Positions 11,600 to 23,009 of a stretch of DNA of 64,000 bases are shown in pieces; the stretch's first letter is position 1; every line of letters begins with the position of its first letter. The stretch is from Fistularia commersonii (lineage: Eukaryota > Chordata > Actinopteri > Syngnathiformes > Fistulariidae). Made by a program: the position numbers and the translations under genes. Below the pieces are notes generated by a model that ran no database searches, was not told the origin of the DNA, and worked only from the letters and a program-made list of their open reading frames with translations. The stretch spans positions 10,235,758 to 10,299,757 of the forward strand of contig JBBMNZ010000001.1 of NCBI GenBank assembly GCA_037954325.1. Direction: 5' to 3'.

Positions 11600-12475
11600 G
11601 GAAGTTCAAGATGGAGGTGGGACTCCATCAGGGATCAGCTCTGAGCCCCTTCTTGTTCGAAGTTGTGATGGACATGCTGACAGATGAGGTTAGACAGGAA
11701 TCTCAATGGACCATGATGTTTGCAGATGATATTGTGATCTGTAGTGAGAGCAGACAACAGGTTGAGGAAAATCTAGAGGTGGGGGTGTGCGCTGAAAAGG
11801 AGAGGAATGAAAGTTAGTTGCATCAAGTCAGAGTATATGTGTGTGAATGAGAGGAACTCAGGTGGAACGGTTAGGGTACAGGGAGTGGAGATCAAGAAGT
11901 TGGAGGATTTCAGGTACTTGGGTCAAAAGTCCAGAGTAACGGAGAGTGTGGAAAAGAGGTAAAGAGATGGGTTCAAGCAGGTTGGAATGGGTGGCGAAAA
12001 GTGTCAGGGGCACTATGTGATAGAAGACTATCAGCCAGAATGAAAGGAAAGGTGTACAAGATAGTGGTGAGAACAGCGATGCTGTATGGCCTAGAATCAG
12101 TTAAAATGACCAAAAGATAGGAGGCAGAGCTAGAGGTAGCAGAGATGAAGATACTGAGGTTCTCTTTGGGAGAGACCAGGATGGAGGAACAGCACATGTT
12201 AGATGTTTTGGAGAGAAGGTCAGAGAAACCAGAGTGAGATGGTTCGGTCATGTACAGAGGAGGGACAGTGAATATATTGGTAGACAGATGCTGGAATTGG
12301 AGCTGCCAGGCAGGAGGTCTGGAGGAAGACCAAAGAGAAGATTTATGGACATAGTGAGAGAGGATATGAAGGTAGTTGGTGTGAGAGAGGAGGATACAGA
12401 GAATAGGGTTAGATGGAGAAAGTTGACTCGCTGTGGCGACCCCTGACGGGAAAAGCCGAAAGGAGAAGCATAATC
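11600..12475 (+). mobile_element. RTE-type LINE fragment with intact FADD box
   Basis: The frame starts in the reverse transcriptase with VGLHQGSALSPFLFEVVMDM and keeps the catalytic segment MMFADDIVICSESRQQVEEN. After frameshifts it continues through the C-terminal region (RRDSEYIGRQMLELELPGRR) to the tail CGCTGTGGCGACCCCTGACG then GGAAAAGCCGAAAGGAGAAG. It is truncated at the 5' side. It is clearly the same family as the copies at 5010 and 60801. Confidence 0.87.
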
Positions 12476-12900
12476 AAATTATAATGTCATTTCTTTAATA
12501 TAACAGGTAACTAATATTTCAATAATTTAACAAAGAAATTGAATGTAGATCTGATAGTCCTATAAGATAAGATAAATGTCATGGGCTAACTTCAAAATAG
12601 TCAACAAAAAAGTGAATTTTGCAAAGTCAAACAACTTGAATGCCTCTAGTTCATGGGTTAAAAACCTTATTTACAATATTAGTTTGGGGTCTTTTGCTGG
12701 GTAGATGAGCATTCTCATCTTTTCTTCGTTTAAAGGTGCATACAATTTTTCCAAAAGCATCACTGCTCCTTTGGTTTAGATCCGGGATGAACAGGAAGTA
12801 TTTGATGATTTTCTGCAGAAATTATGGGAACATAAATTATTGCATCCATCTGAATAGATTTATATTATATTTATCTGAGCAAGTGCAGTGCAATGATTGC

Positions 12901-12934
12901 ATTCATTCATTCATTCATTCATTCATTCATTCAT
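12901..12934. repeat. (ATTC)n microsatellite
   Basis: About eight tandem ATTC units. Confidence 0.95.
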
Positions 12935-14598
12935 TTGCTCTTCCATGTAGCCTTCATTCAGAGTCACAGTGGTGCTCCAGTGAATCCCAACTAAGACTGA
13001 ACAAGAAGCAGTTTGCACCCTGCATCTTATACTGAATAGACAAATGCAGTATGTACAGTATATAATTTTGTTCACTTTAAAAATGTTTCTATCAATGTAA
13101 TTGTTCCTCACTTACTTTTGTGATCTTTTTTTCAGTCTTATTCTTTAGCTAGATCTGACATGACATGTGCAAAAAAAACAGAAAAATCAAAAGCCCTCTG
13201 GTCCGAAAAAGAATCATCATGAATTTAACAACATAAAGATGATGTAATAAATCACTGTTGTTTATTTGTTATGGGGGAATCAATATGCATTAGAGATCAG
13301 AGATCTATTTCAATCATGAATGACACAAATCATGCAATTGTAGATTGTAAGTAAAATATTTTTGTTACAGACATTTTGTTTATCTTGGTTCATTAAATCT
13401 TCAAATTACATACAGGACATAAGCTTTGTGATTGGTGGCAGTGTGATTGGGCTTCCTGAACAATGCCTTATTTGTTTTCAGAATTAAAAACTATATTCTA
13501 ATAAGGAGAATAGATTCCATGAAGTCGTTGATTCTTGCGACATTTCAGTCATTGCTCACTTCAGTTCCCACCATCCCAAACACCCTTCTTCCCCTGGGTC
13601 ATACAAGTTACTGTTCCCCACTGGAAATCAGGGCATCTGGAGGATGCAGAACCACTCATCCCACAGGAAAAGGAGGGGCCTCTCCCACAAAATATAATGT
13701 AATGGATTTTTATAGCTCTATAGTGAGAAAATTTTGGGAGTCAGAGTTGATATCCTAATAAAAATTAAAATATTCAGACTGACCACAGACAAAGGGGGGT
13801 TAAATGATAAGTGGGTACCCTAAAATTAAGTTATACTTTTCAGGTGTTGCACTCCAAAATTTCCATCACAAAAAATAGCCACAAAGATGAGTAGAGTTAA
13901 TAAGGCAGTGCATTCTAAAGATGAGCATACAGAGTCAAAGTCTGACAGATGACTTCTGACTGTGACTCCTGGGAGAAACAAGGACATCCTTTCATAAACA
14001 ATGAGCCCCAAATTGAATACTAACAATGCATTCCAGTACCTGCCATGAAGAGACAGTATTTGTGCATCTTCTTTGGGTTCTTTGATTTATGCACTATATG
14101 GCAACATGAAATTAATTTAAGTGAACCAATTATTTACTGAATTTGTCGCTGCACAACATCAAAACTAGTACGGCACATTTACATGGAGCACTTGATAAAG
14201 AAGCTTCATAAATCATTTAATCCAAGTATTCTCGTGGTGACTATCTTTCCTCACATTCCTAGTATGCTTTAATGACTAGACAACAAGCATCTAAAAGAAT
14301 GCGAGCTGGGTTTTGAGGGCTCCTGCGGCTTGTCGTCCTATTGTGCCTTGAAACCAATATCAGTGCATGGAAAACCAATCTGTGGTCAGAGAGTATTGAA
14401 GAAAGTTAATCGCCTTAAGAAATACCTGGATAAATCATCTCATATTCCTAGCATTTGGACAAAATATGAAGGTCAAGCTTTTAACTTTTATCATATGACA
14501 TACATGTGTGGGATGTTAAGATCGCTGTACACAACATTTGCTCACACAACCCAGCTGTGTGAGCACAGGAAATCACACGTCTTTAACAGGAAGGTCCA

Positions 14599-14668
14599 TC
14601 TGCACACACACACACACATACACCACACAAACGCATACACCACACAAACACACACACACACACATAGA
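14599..14668. repeat. (CA)n-rich compound repeat
   Basis: CA runs are mixed with ACACCACACAAACGCATACA-like units. Confidence 0.9.
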
Positions 14669-16570
14669 AAAGTCCCTTCAAATGAGAGCATTATCAAGAC
14701 AATTATTAGAGCAATTTGCACAGTGATAATTTTAGGTAAGGTATGTAATGGGGTGTGAAAGTAACAGGAAGCCATAATTGACCAAAAATGCATAATAGGC
14801 ACACAATAGTTATGCACAGTGGCAGCTGATCAGCAGTGGCTATAATCCAGTGTGAGACAACTCGCTGAAGTACAGTTTTTTAAAATGAGTATAACTTATA
14901 AATTATGCTGATTTCTCAGCAGCTGCTTTCAAGGCATCAGGTTTGACTTCACATCTTCATTTCCACCATGTGGTTAAAAACTCTTCTTTCTGGCATTGAA
15001 GATCAACTACCATATTGTTTAGTTACTTTTAACAGTACTCATCAAATACACTTATCACCTTTTTGTTAAAGCTGTATATAACACTGAAAAGTAACCGGAA
15101 AGGAGTAACCGAGACTGTTATAAGAAATGGAATTGTATCACTCCTAATGATGTAAAAAACTGGCAATTGATAACAGGTGCCTTTAATTTTGCTACCGTAT
15201 AAAACAAGCCTATGCTAATATTTATAAACCGTGGATAAATTCCAAGCTTTCATTTAAAGAGAACCATCTTGCTTGAACACCTATGTAGCTACTGATACAA
15301 TTGTTATCTGTGTTTAGCCAAAACACAACTGTTCTATGTTTTCCTGCAAAACCTATTCATATCTTGGAGAATTTTTGACAGTGTGACTTGTGAAACAATT
15401 GTCTTCTGTCGTAGTTAGCTTCAAAAATGTATTAAACAACAAATTGCAAGAAAAAAAAACTCTGAAAAAAGATCTATCGACGCGATCTATTGCCACCATA
15501 TATTTACAGATCCATCTTCATTATCTGTGCTCGTGACTTCCGGTCTCACATTTTAGGTTTGGACATTTTCAGATCACACTGATCACATTCTAGTCATATA
15601 AAGGCCATGTTTAGATCACAATTGCATGTTCAAGAATCCATGTTCTCTTCAGGCCCTGTACTATTCATTTCAAACTAATAATTTCCCAGCTGCAGAATGT
15701 CCAAATGCCTTGAGCAGCACATGTTCCTTTCTGTGTATATCACTCAATAATTATCAGTGCAAATCAATCAATCATTAGTCATTTATTTCAAAACAAAACA
15801 TGTACTTCAGCAAATAATGCATGAAGTGCTTAAATGATGTATATGGCCTCTGCAAAGATAATTTTATTTGCCAGTTATCTTTTCAATTACAAAGAAATTG
15901 CTGTGGTTTGGTGGTGCTTTGTAAACACCATGGAATAATCATTAAATGAAAAAGAGAAATCAGGGGAAGTGTAATTGGTAGGCTAATGTCACACCAGTTA
16001 AGCTGTTTGGCTACTTGAATGTTTGCTGCATGGAAATGTGATACATGGAGCAATAAAAAACATTTTGTACCATCATCAGTGGCATCCTAACATCCTGTCG
16101 TAATGCTTAACAGAATCTAGAGTAGGTGATTGATGCATTTTTATACCTCGCCCTTCCATCCTTTTGCTGAGCTAAATTTTGAGCCATAAATTATCATTGG
16201 TAGGAATTACAAAAATATGGATACTTCTGACAAGTCATTCTGTGACTTCTGTAATACAAAATAAGATAATCAGAATATGATTTATCTTTTCAGTATTTGT
16301 GTTGGCTCAAGACAAAACTATCAATCTTAACAAGGCAGAAAACCCCTAATATAGTGGCTCCCTCTCCCTTTAATTTCTCCCAGGCCTCTCTTAACCCTCC
16401 TGCCTGAGAGGATCATCCTGTTTCCTATAGTTTCCTCTTCCCCATGGACAGGAAATAGCTGGAGCCCATTGATACACAAGCAGAGGAGTTGACGGGAAGT
16501 GATCTAACTGCAGCACCTGCAACAAGGAAGTAGAGTAGACTTAGCAGGGAGGTGAGGAGGAACAAGCAAT

Positions 16571-16571
<1 letters not shown>

Positions 16572-16613
<42 letters not shown>
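16572..16613. repeat. (CA)n microsatellite
   Basis: An uninterrupted CA run of about 21 units. Confidence 0.95.
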
Positions 16614-16616
<3 letters not shown>

Positions 16617-16888
16617 GGCACACACATTCAAAAATATAAGCGCTTAGCCCACAAATACTCTTGACTTCCCTTACAGCTGCTGTAACTGAAACCACAATAT
16701 AGGAAAAAAATAGTGTGAGCCAAGTTCTCCCACACAGACACAAATCTTTTTTCTTATATGTTAAATACCTGTTTTAGTTGCACAAAAGGAACCAGAATTT
16801 GAAAATGAGGAAAAAAAACAAATCCAGGAAGAAGACTGTAGTCAATTAAAACAAGACTTTCTTTAATCGCAATTGAAAAAACAACAAC

Positions 16889-16931
16889 TTTAGTTTAGTT
16901 TAGTTTAGTTTAGTTTAGTTTAGTTTAGTTT
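16889..16931. repeat. (TTTAG)n microsatellite
   Basis: About eight tandem TTTAG units. Confidence 0.95.
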
Positions 16932-17600
16932 TGAAAATTAACTTGGTTTATAATCATGAAATTGTCTTTGAACCTTGTAAAACATTTAAAATTTCAATTT
17001 CGGTATCAAGAAATAATGTAGAGAACTGTATCTTCTTGAACCAGTGTGACAACAAGGTAAAAAAATTTCTTGAAGAGGCCTTGATTTGAGAAATTTGCAA
17101 GTGTTAATATTGCAAATGCTGACAGGTGTTAGGGTTAGCTTTAGGGTTTGTAATGTTTTGTACTATGAACCTGCACTGCACTTGAATTTATCAAACACCC
17201 TCTAAATAAGTTAAAATATTGAAAGTGAGTCAGACTTAAATACCCAATATTTGTGGCCAACCGAAATAAAATTTTATTGACGAAATAGTAGCGGTAGATA
17301 GTTATCGCTTCTCAACAAGAGGCTTGAGTCACAATGAATAGTGAAACCTCCAGATTACTACACCATTAACCAAGGGTCCTCATGCCTTTGCCAGTGCAAT
17401 CCAGATATTCATATGATTAGTCTTGATTATACTCTGAGCACAATTATCAGGCAAGTGATTATTTTGACCATATCATTAATTTATCAATAATTTCTAACTC
17501 CAAGCAATATAAACTTGAATGCTTATTGGATTTAATGCATATTAGGTCATGTGTATTTGTGTAATGGAGGGTATGGACTAAGGAGATCAACACCCTATAG

Positions 17601-18700
17601 CAGGGGTCGGGAACCTTTTTGACTGAGAGAGCCAAAAAACCCACATATTTTAAAATCTGATCCTAAGAGAGCCATATGTATATTTTAATACCAAAAACAG
17701 CTAAATGGAAGAGAAAGACCAACAATTTTAGAGTACAATAAGACTGAATTTATTTTGAACAACATACTTTGCTATAACAAAGTAACTTAATAACAAGCAA
17801 AGTGCTTCTTAATTATAATGCTGCTAAACGTGACCGCAGGTTCGTCTTAATGTTTTCTAGGTGCGAGAACGACTGTCCATTGTCAATATTATAACAAGCA
17901 GCTGGTCTGCAGGCTGAAGTTTTTTTCTGTCCATTTGTGTTTACTTGCCAGCTCTGCTTATTTACCCACATGTCCGAAAACTACTGAAATACTTTGCTGC
18001 ATTTATGTCATTCACCTGTTGTTTCTCCACTTGATTTGACATCATAATGGTACGATCATGTACAGTTCTTACTGAGAAAGGCATATCTTTTATCCGTTTG
18101 ATTATCTTGTCTTTATCCTTAAAGTTGTCAAAAAGCTCGTTAGGCCACATCAAGCATGAATGATTTGGCGTATTCGCCATCTGAAAACGGCTTCCCGCTT
18201 CTCACAATTGTTAAAGAACCAGCAAAGCTAGCCGAATTGTAATCACCTAGTTTGGCCCAGACACGGAGCTGCTGCTGACTAGCCTGCACTCTGGACACTA
18301 GTTCTTGACAGGCCTTCTTTCTGTCATCTCCCGCTGGATATTTCTCTGCAAATGTGGCATGGCGTGTGTCAAAGTGTCGCTTTATATTTGAACGTTTCAT
18401 CGATGAAATTTAATCATTGCATAAAAGACACACTGCACAACCCGCTCTCTCCACGAAGGCGAATTCTTCTGTCCATTCCTACTGAAACATACGGTAATCC
18501 TCATTATTTTTTCTTTTCGTCATCTTCTTGGTTAGAAGGGTTCACGCTGCATAAACAAGCTAACCAAAAACGAGGGAATATTACTTCTTGGCCTCAAAGT
18601 GACGTGTGCAGGCTGTTATAAATTATCCAACAAAATTAGACTCGGACCTTCCAGCACACCGGAGTACAGAAAGGATTGGCTCTTTGTTGCGTGCCAGCGC
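17601..18700 (-). mobile_element. hAT transposon remnant with transposase N-terminal part
   Basis: The left terminus CAGGGGTCGGGAACCTTTTT begins at 17601 and continues GACTGAGAGAGCC, a well-known fish hAT end. On the minus strand the N-terminal part of the transposase is readable: MKRSNIKRHFDTRHATFAEK, then QASQQQLRVWAKLGDYNSAS, then NFKDKDKIIKRIKDMPFSVR. The catalytic RNase H core is deleted, and the right terminus is not found before the gag-like region. Exact right boundary is uncertain. Confidence 0.75.
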
Positions 18701-18811
18701 GAAAAGTTGCGGGTGAAAATATCTTAAGATTAAAACGTGTGTGGATTTTTTTTTTTATTGTGATGGCTTTTCCTGTAATTTTTTTTTTACTAAAGTAACA
18801 TTATTACACTG

Positions 18812-18853
18812 CTCCGTGCCCCCCCAAGGCAGGCTTGGGGGGGGGGCACGGAG
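18812..18853. other. GC-rich near-perfect hairpin
   Basis: CTCCGTGC plus seven C and AAG faces CTTG plus a G run and GCACGGAG across a 5-base spacer. The only mismatch is the different length of the C and G runs (7 against 10). It sits at the end of the broken gag-like region. Confidence 0.8.
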
Positions 18854-18879
18854 ACGGCCTTAGCTAACTGCAGATTAAG

Positions 18880-20709
18880 GAGCTGAAGTGACAACTCTCT
18901 GGTATTTCCTTGTTCTTTGCTTTTTTTCAACATGTGTTGCTAAAGGTGATGCATTACGTGTCTTTTGAAGCGCTCCCGTATACAGGTCAGGGTCGTTGGC
19001 CAGGGCCTCCTGTATTTCTTTTGGAAGTGCGGGCACTCCTGTAGTTTTGAACAACATCTCTGATTCTTTGTCTCGTGCATAGTGTCTACCGGTTTTATCC
19101 ATCCAGGCCTGCTCACAGGTCGAGATGAATTTGCCAGGATCTACTTCATTAGTCCATGGGTCGAACGCTGGTACGCCATCCCACGTAACTGGGATGGTGT
19201 CCCTTATGGCTCTGAATAACTGCTGGCACAACTGTCCCAGAGGTGTGCAGGACGGGAGCCTGCTTGTCCCCGCCGCACACTCTATGGTTTGTCCTGCAGA
19301 GCAGCACTGCCTGAGTGCCTGACGCAAATCTCCTAGGGCCAAGTTTTGTCCAGGCATTAGAGCGTTATATCTACACAACCACACTCTACCACCCCTGAAA
19401 GAGGGGGCAGCTTGTCAGTTATCTGTTCCAGGGCCCTCACCAGTAGGGGGTGATATTCTGCCAGCTGTCCAGCAAAGGTTTCCCTCAAGGGGTACTGACC
19501 TCTAGCAGAGGTTGTCTTACTTCTGGTTACCAGTGCCTCCTCGCAAACACCTATTGTTTTGGACAATTTGTCCCCTTTAGATTGCAATGCCCGAGCTATT
19601 GATTGGGTGTTTTGTCCAGTGGAAGTTGCTGGTGTTCCGGTTTTCACCGTCGGTGTCACTTCCCTCTTCGCTTTCTGGAGCTGTGCTGGTGTCGCTCCCT
19701 TCGCTGCTGGAAATCGGGCCATCCCCCTCTTGCTTCCTTATCCCTTCTACTGGTTCCTTCTTTTGTTTGCCTGTGTTGTTCATCTTCTGATTTCGTTTGT
19801 CGTCTCTCCTCCCGACGTATTTCCTCCTCTTCTTCCCTGAGCTGTCTTTCAATTTTCTGCACATTCCCTTTACTAGTTCCTCGTTCTCCTCTCCTCGCTC
19901 ATCCAGCTGCCTCACGAATTCAATTGCCTGCTCGCCCAATCTCTCAAGTTCTCCCGTTCTCTGAGCCAGCTGCTCCCGAAGGCTTGCCACTGCCTCCTGT
20001 GGGGTTCCAATGTCCTTACACCCCCTGCTCGGGGTTGAAGCACTCATGCCGGTGGCTGCTTGCACAGGTGATAGTCCTTCACCTTGATCACGGCGTTCCT
20101 TAGTTCTTGCTTGCAGGACTGCTCATATCATTTTAAGTTGTTTTTCTTCCATTTGTCCTTCAGGGTCTTCAACATCCATGGCCAGTTTGCCTGCTATTCG
20201 CAGTACTGGTGCCATAAGTGTCACTCCCTCTCGTTTTCCCATACGGGTGAGGCGGAGTGAGGGTGAGGAGGTACTCCTCTTTTCCCCCCTTGGGAGAGCG
20301 GGATAGATGCTGTCATATTTTCTTCGCTTTTGTTCGTCCTCCCTTTCGGCGCCATCTTCCCCCTCCTGTGGCGATGGTGTACCCTCCCACACTGAACACA
20401 GGGCTGCTATGGCCAGACACATAATGTGCACAATTTGTCAATAATGTTCCTTGGTCTCATACGCCTCCTTGCTCTTCCCTCTTTCTATCCACACCCCTTC
20501 TCTCACCTTCTTCTTAAGCTCCTGCATATTTTCTGTATATCTACCTCTATGCCTCGCATATCTGCTGCCAGTCATATCCACGTCCATCCTCCCTTACTTT
20601 CCATATTTAGTTCTTTCTGTACTCTTACCCATTCCTTCTGCAACTTTTCTTTACCCTTTGTAGCATCATCTGTTCTACTGACATCAACTGCCAATTTTTA
20701 GAAGACATT
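18880..20709 (-). pseudogene. broken retroviral/LTR-element gag-like sequence
   Basis: Successive minus-strand frames, starting near 20709 and running to 18880, look like one gag polyprotein split by stops and frameshifts. An N-terminal charged part lies at 20709-20420, and a Glu/Lys-rich coiled-coil at about 20065-19600 with heptad-like spacing. A capsid-like segment of about 169 residues lies at 19384-18875 (LALGDLRQALRQCCSAGQ; DGVPAFDPWTNEVDPGKF). No protease, reverse transcriptase or envelope follows, and no flanking LTR pair was recognised. The assignment to a retrovirus-like gag is inferred from architecture and composition rather than a diagnostic motif; no CCHC knuckle is seen. Confidence 0.5.
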
Positions 20710-20939
20710 TTCTTCAAGCAGTGGTACAGGAAAAAGTCAGAATCTTTCAAGAAGACTTTAATTTTTTTTATGCAAGTTAACGCTCCATCACATGCATCAA
20801 AGTACTCCACTGTGTGGCTGTCAGGTAAAAGCCTTAAAGATGAAAAAAAACAAACTAATGACATGCCCCCCCTCTTCATTGGACTCAAACCATACTAAGA
20901 ACTGTTGGGACCTTTCCTGAGCAGGAAATTTACAGTGAA

Positions 20940-21331
20940 GGTAAACAGTACATCTCTCTGAAGAGTGTCTGGGAGGCACTGTTTTTTTGTGTTTGTTTTT
21001 TTTTTCTTACACAAAAAGTTGATTCGGACCAGATCAAGAAACTGACTCACTCCGTGAACAAGAGGTTTGTGACTGTTATTGGAAAGAAGGGTGGGCTATA
21101 TTAGTCACTGAGGTTGTTTTTTTTTTTAATTTCAGAAGTGTTTATTTATAAATATTGAGTTTATTAGTCTCACTTTAATAGGCGAAAATAAACAAGTTAG
21201 ATGGGAAAGTCTTTGTTTTTCATTCAGTTGCATATTCATTTTGCATACTTATAGTTGCCTAATAATGGTGTGCAGATATTCTCTTAATGTATCTCTATCA
21301 ATATAGACATGTCTTTATGTACGTATTTATC
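20940..21331. other. AT-rich intergenic or leader region, nothing recognised
   Basis: It holds T-runs and no coding frame. It could be untranslated leader of the gag-like element, but no LTR was identified. Confidence 0.3.
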
Positions 21332-21342
21332 ATATATATATG

Positions 21343-21379
<37 letters not shown>
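21332..21379. repeat. (TA)n(CA)n microsatellite
   Basis: A TA run passes into a CA run. Confidence 0.95.
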
Positions 21380-21382
<3 letters not shown>

Positions 21383-21739
21383 TAAGGTTTCCCCCAAGAG
21401 CACAGACACAGGTAAGTTGAAATGCGGGTGGTTTAATGAATTCTCAGTCTTGTTCGTTTCTACACAAAGCCGAGTTGGAGACAACATAAACTTCTGATTC
21501 AAACGCTCAGCAACTTTTTATGTTATCTCAATGTTCATTTGTCCTAAAATTGTCATTTTGCTTAATGTTGCTATACAGGCCAATATTCTTCACTGGTTAT
21601 GTATGTAAAGAGACCAAAAGAAGATATTGTAAGTGGGCACAATGTTTCAGTCTGATAGGTGCTTGTACAGCAGGACTTATCAATCATGTTTTAAGCTTCA
21701 TCTTTAACAATAAGAGTTACCTCCCCCCCCCAAAAAAAA

Positions 21740-22199
21740 AAAAAAAAATTCAGATTGCCTCAGGCCACTGGAGTGCCTTGCCCGACGGGAGGGAGATGAT
21801 GTAGGCAATTTTCGACTCCTCCGTGGGGAACCGAGCGGGCTGCATCTCAAACATCAGAGAGCATTGGAGGAGGAATCCCTTACAGCTTTCTGGGAAGCCA
21901 GAGTAAGTAGCAGGGCTGGTCATCGGGGCAGCATGGATGACTTGTGGAGGCTGAGGTGTTGGAAGCTTGTGGGCTCCATACCAGGTCTGATCCTCTGTTA
22001 CAGTTTTACCCCAGGCGGCCAGGTACATAGACTTGCAGGTTGGTTTATTCAAGTGTTCTCAAACAAGACCCCACACTGACTGAAACCATGGATTGGCCTT
22101 AAATAGTCTGGCTGATTAGCTGATTCGTGGCCTCCAGGTGCAGAGGATAACCGCAGTGATCACTGTGCATCTGGCCCGGGGACCCGAGGAATCGTGACA
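21740..22199 (-). mobile_element. Ty3/Gypsy 5' LTR and start of gag
   Basis: Going from high to low coordinate, an LTR starting TGTCACGATTCCTCGGGTCC at 22199 ends in CTGTAACA at 21996 (204 bp, TG...CA). It is followed by a gag start with APMTSPATYSGFPESCKGFL and LQCSLMFEMQPARFPTEESK, typical of fish Gypsy gag proteins. The coding sequence stops at a poly-A/poly-C tract at 21722-21750, so everything after the first part of gag is lost. Confidence 0.72.
21996..22199 (-). repeat. Gypsy-type long terminal repeat
   Basis: It has TG...CA ends and a CAATAAA-like element (GAATAAACC) inside. It lies directly upstream of a gag start. Only one LTR of this sequence was noticed in the window. Confidence 0.65.
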
Positions 22200-22208
22200 C
22201 ACACACAC

Positions 22209-22259
<51 letters not shown>

Positions 22260-22280
22260 TACATATACAGACATACACAT
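22200..22280. repeat. (CA)n/(TA)n compound microsatellite
   Basis: CA, TA and TACA units run directly up to the Gypsy LTR start. Confidence 0.92.
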
Positions 22281-22282
22281 GG

Positions 22283-22450
22283 TACCTGGTACTTATTTTA
22301 GTACCTGCTCTGGTGAGGTTCCAAATTAGCTGATCTGATACCCAAGGATAATGTCAACAGACTGTAGGCCAGACAATGTCAACACTGGGTGCAACGGTTG
22401 ACACGAGAATAAACCTGCCTTTAAAGGAAAGACCTGCTAGAGCAACCTTC
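22283..22450. mobile_element. fragment of a fish DNA transposon end
   Basis: The string TACCTGGTACTTATTTTAGT followed by ACCTGCTCTGGTGAGGTTCC is a common fish DNA-transposon (hAT-like) terminal region. No opposite end and no coding sequence are seen. Confidence 0.35.
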
Positions 22451-23005
22451 GTTAACATAGCAGTCACAAAAGATTACTATGGTTTCTCAATTAGGTGCGG
22501 ACCCTCCTGTGCCTGCCGGCTTATGAGAGGATCCAGAGAGAGGATACCAGAGCCATTAGAAATGATGAAGCCCATCGGGAGATCACTCTGTCAATAAAGC
22601 GCCAATAAATCCACAATAAACAGGATGGATGTTTTAAAAAGTTTGATAAATTATAGAGGTGTCAGAAAATAATCGACAGTTCACTAAAGTTTAGAGGTCC
22701 TTAACAACTCTGGGCAATACTGCTGAAATATGAGAAAGGTATGAAGGGGATTCTCAATATTTAGTTTACTCATGCCTTCAACAATTTTTAAATTGTGTGG
22801 ATTGGCGACAGGGGAACAAAGGGGTATGTTAGTAACAATGGCATTTGTAATTATGATCCCCTCTTTTCACATTTCACTTGTCTTTTTTACACTGCTACAC
22901 TACCATTGACCAGCATATAGGAAGGCGACCATTTGACCCTTTAATGTGTCTGTGCTTGTACGTCCCATCAACATAATTACATGGATTGATTTCCAAGGTA
23001 ATCTC
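22451..23005. other. intergenic, nothing recognised
   Basis: No recognised element or coding frame. Confidence 0.35.
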
Positions 23006-23009
23006 AGAA

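Larger units (their letters stand above)
12480..17595. other. 5-kb intergenic stretch with microsatellites only
   Basis: No coding domain, transposon terminus or RNA gene is recognised. Simple repeats lie at 12901-12934 (ATTC)n, 14599-14668 (CA-rich), 16572-16613 (CA)n and 16889-16931 (TTTAG)n. It is the longest stretch of this half of the window without a recognised mobile element. Confidence 0.5.

Noticed and set aside
19559..20103. Plus-strand ORFs of up to 166 codons rich in Ser, Leu and Cys
   Set aside because: They are antisense to the gag-like coiled-coil region; the composition is that of a reversed Glu/Lys-rich strand.
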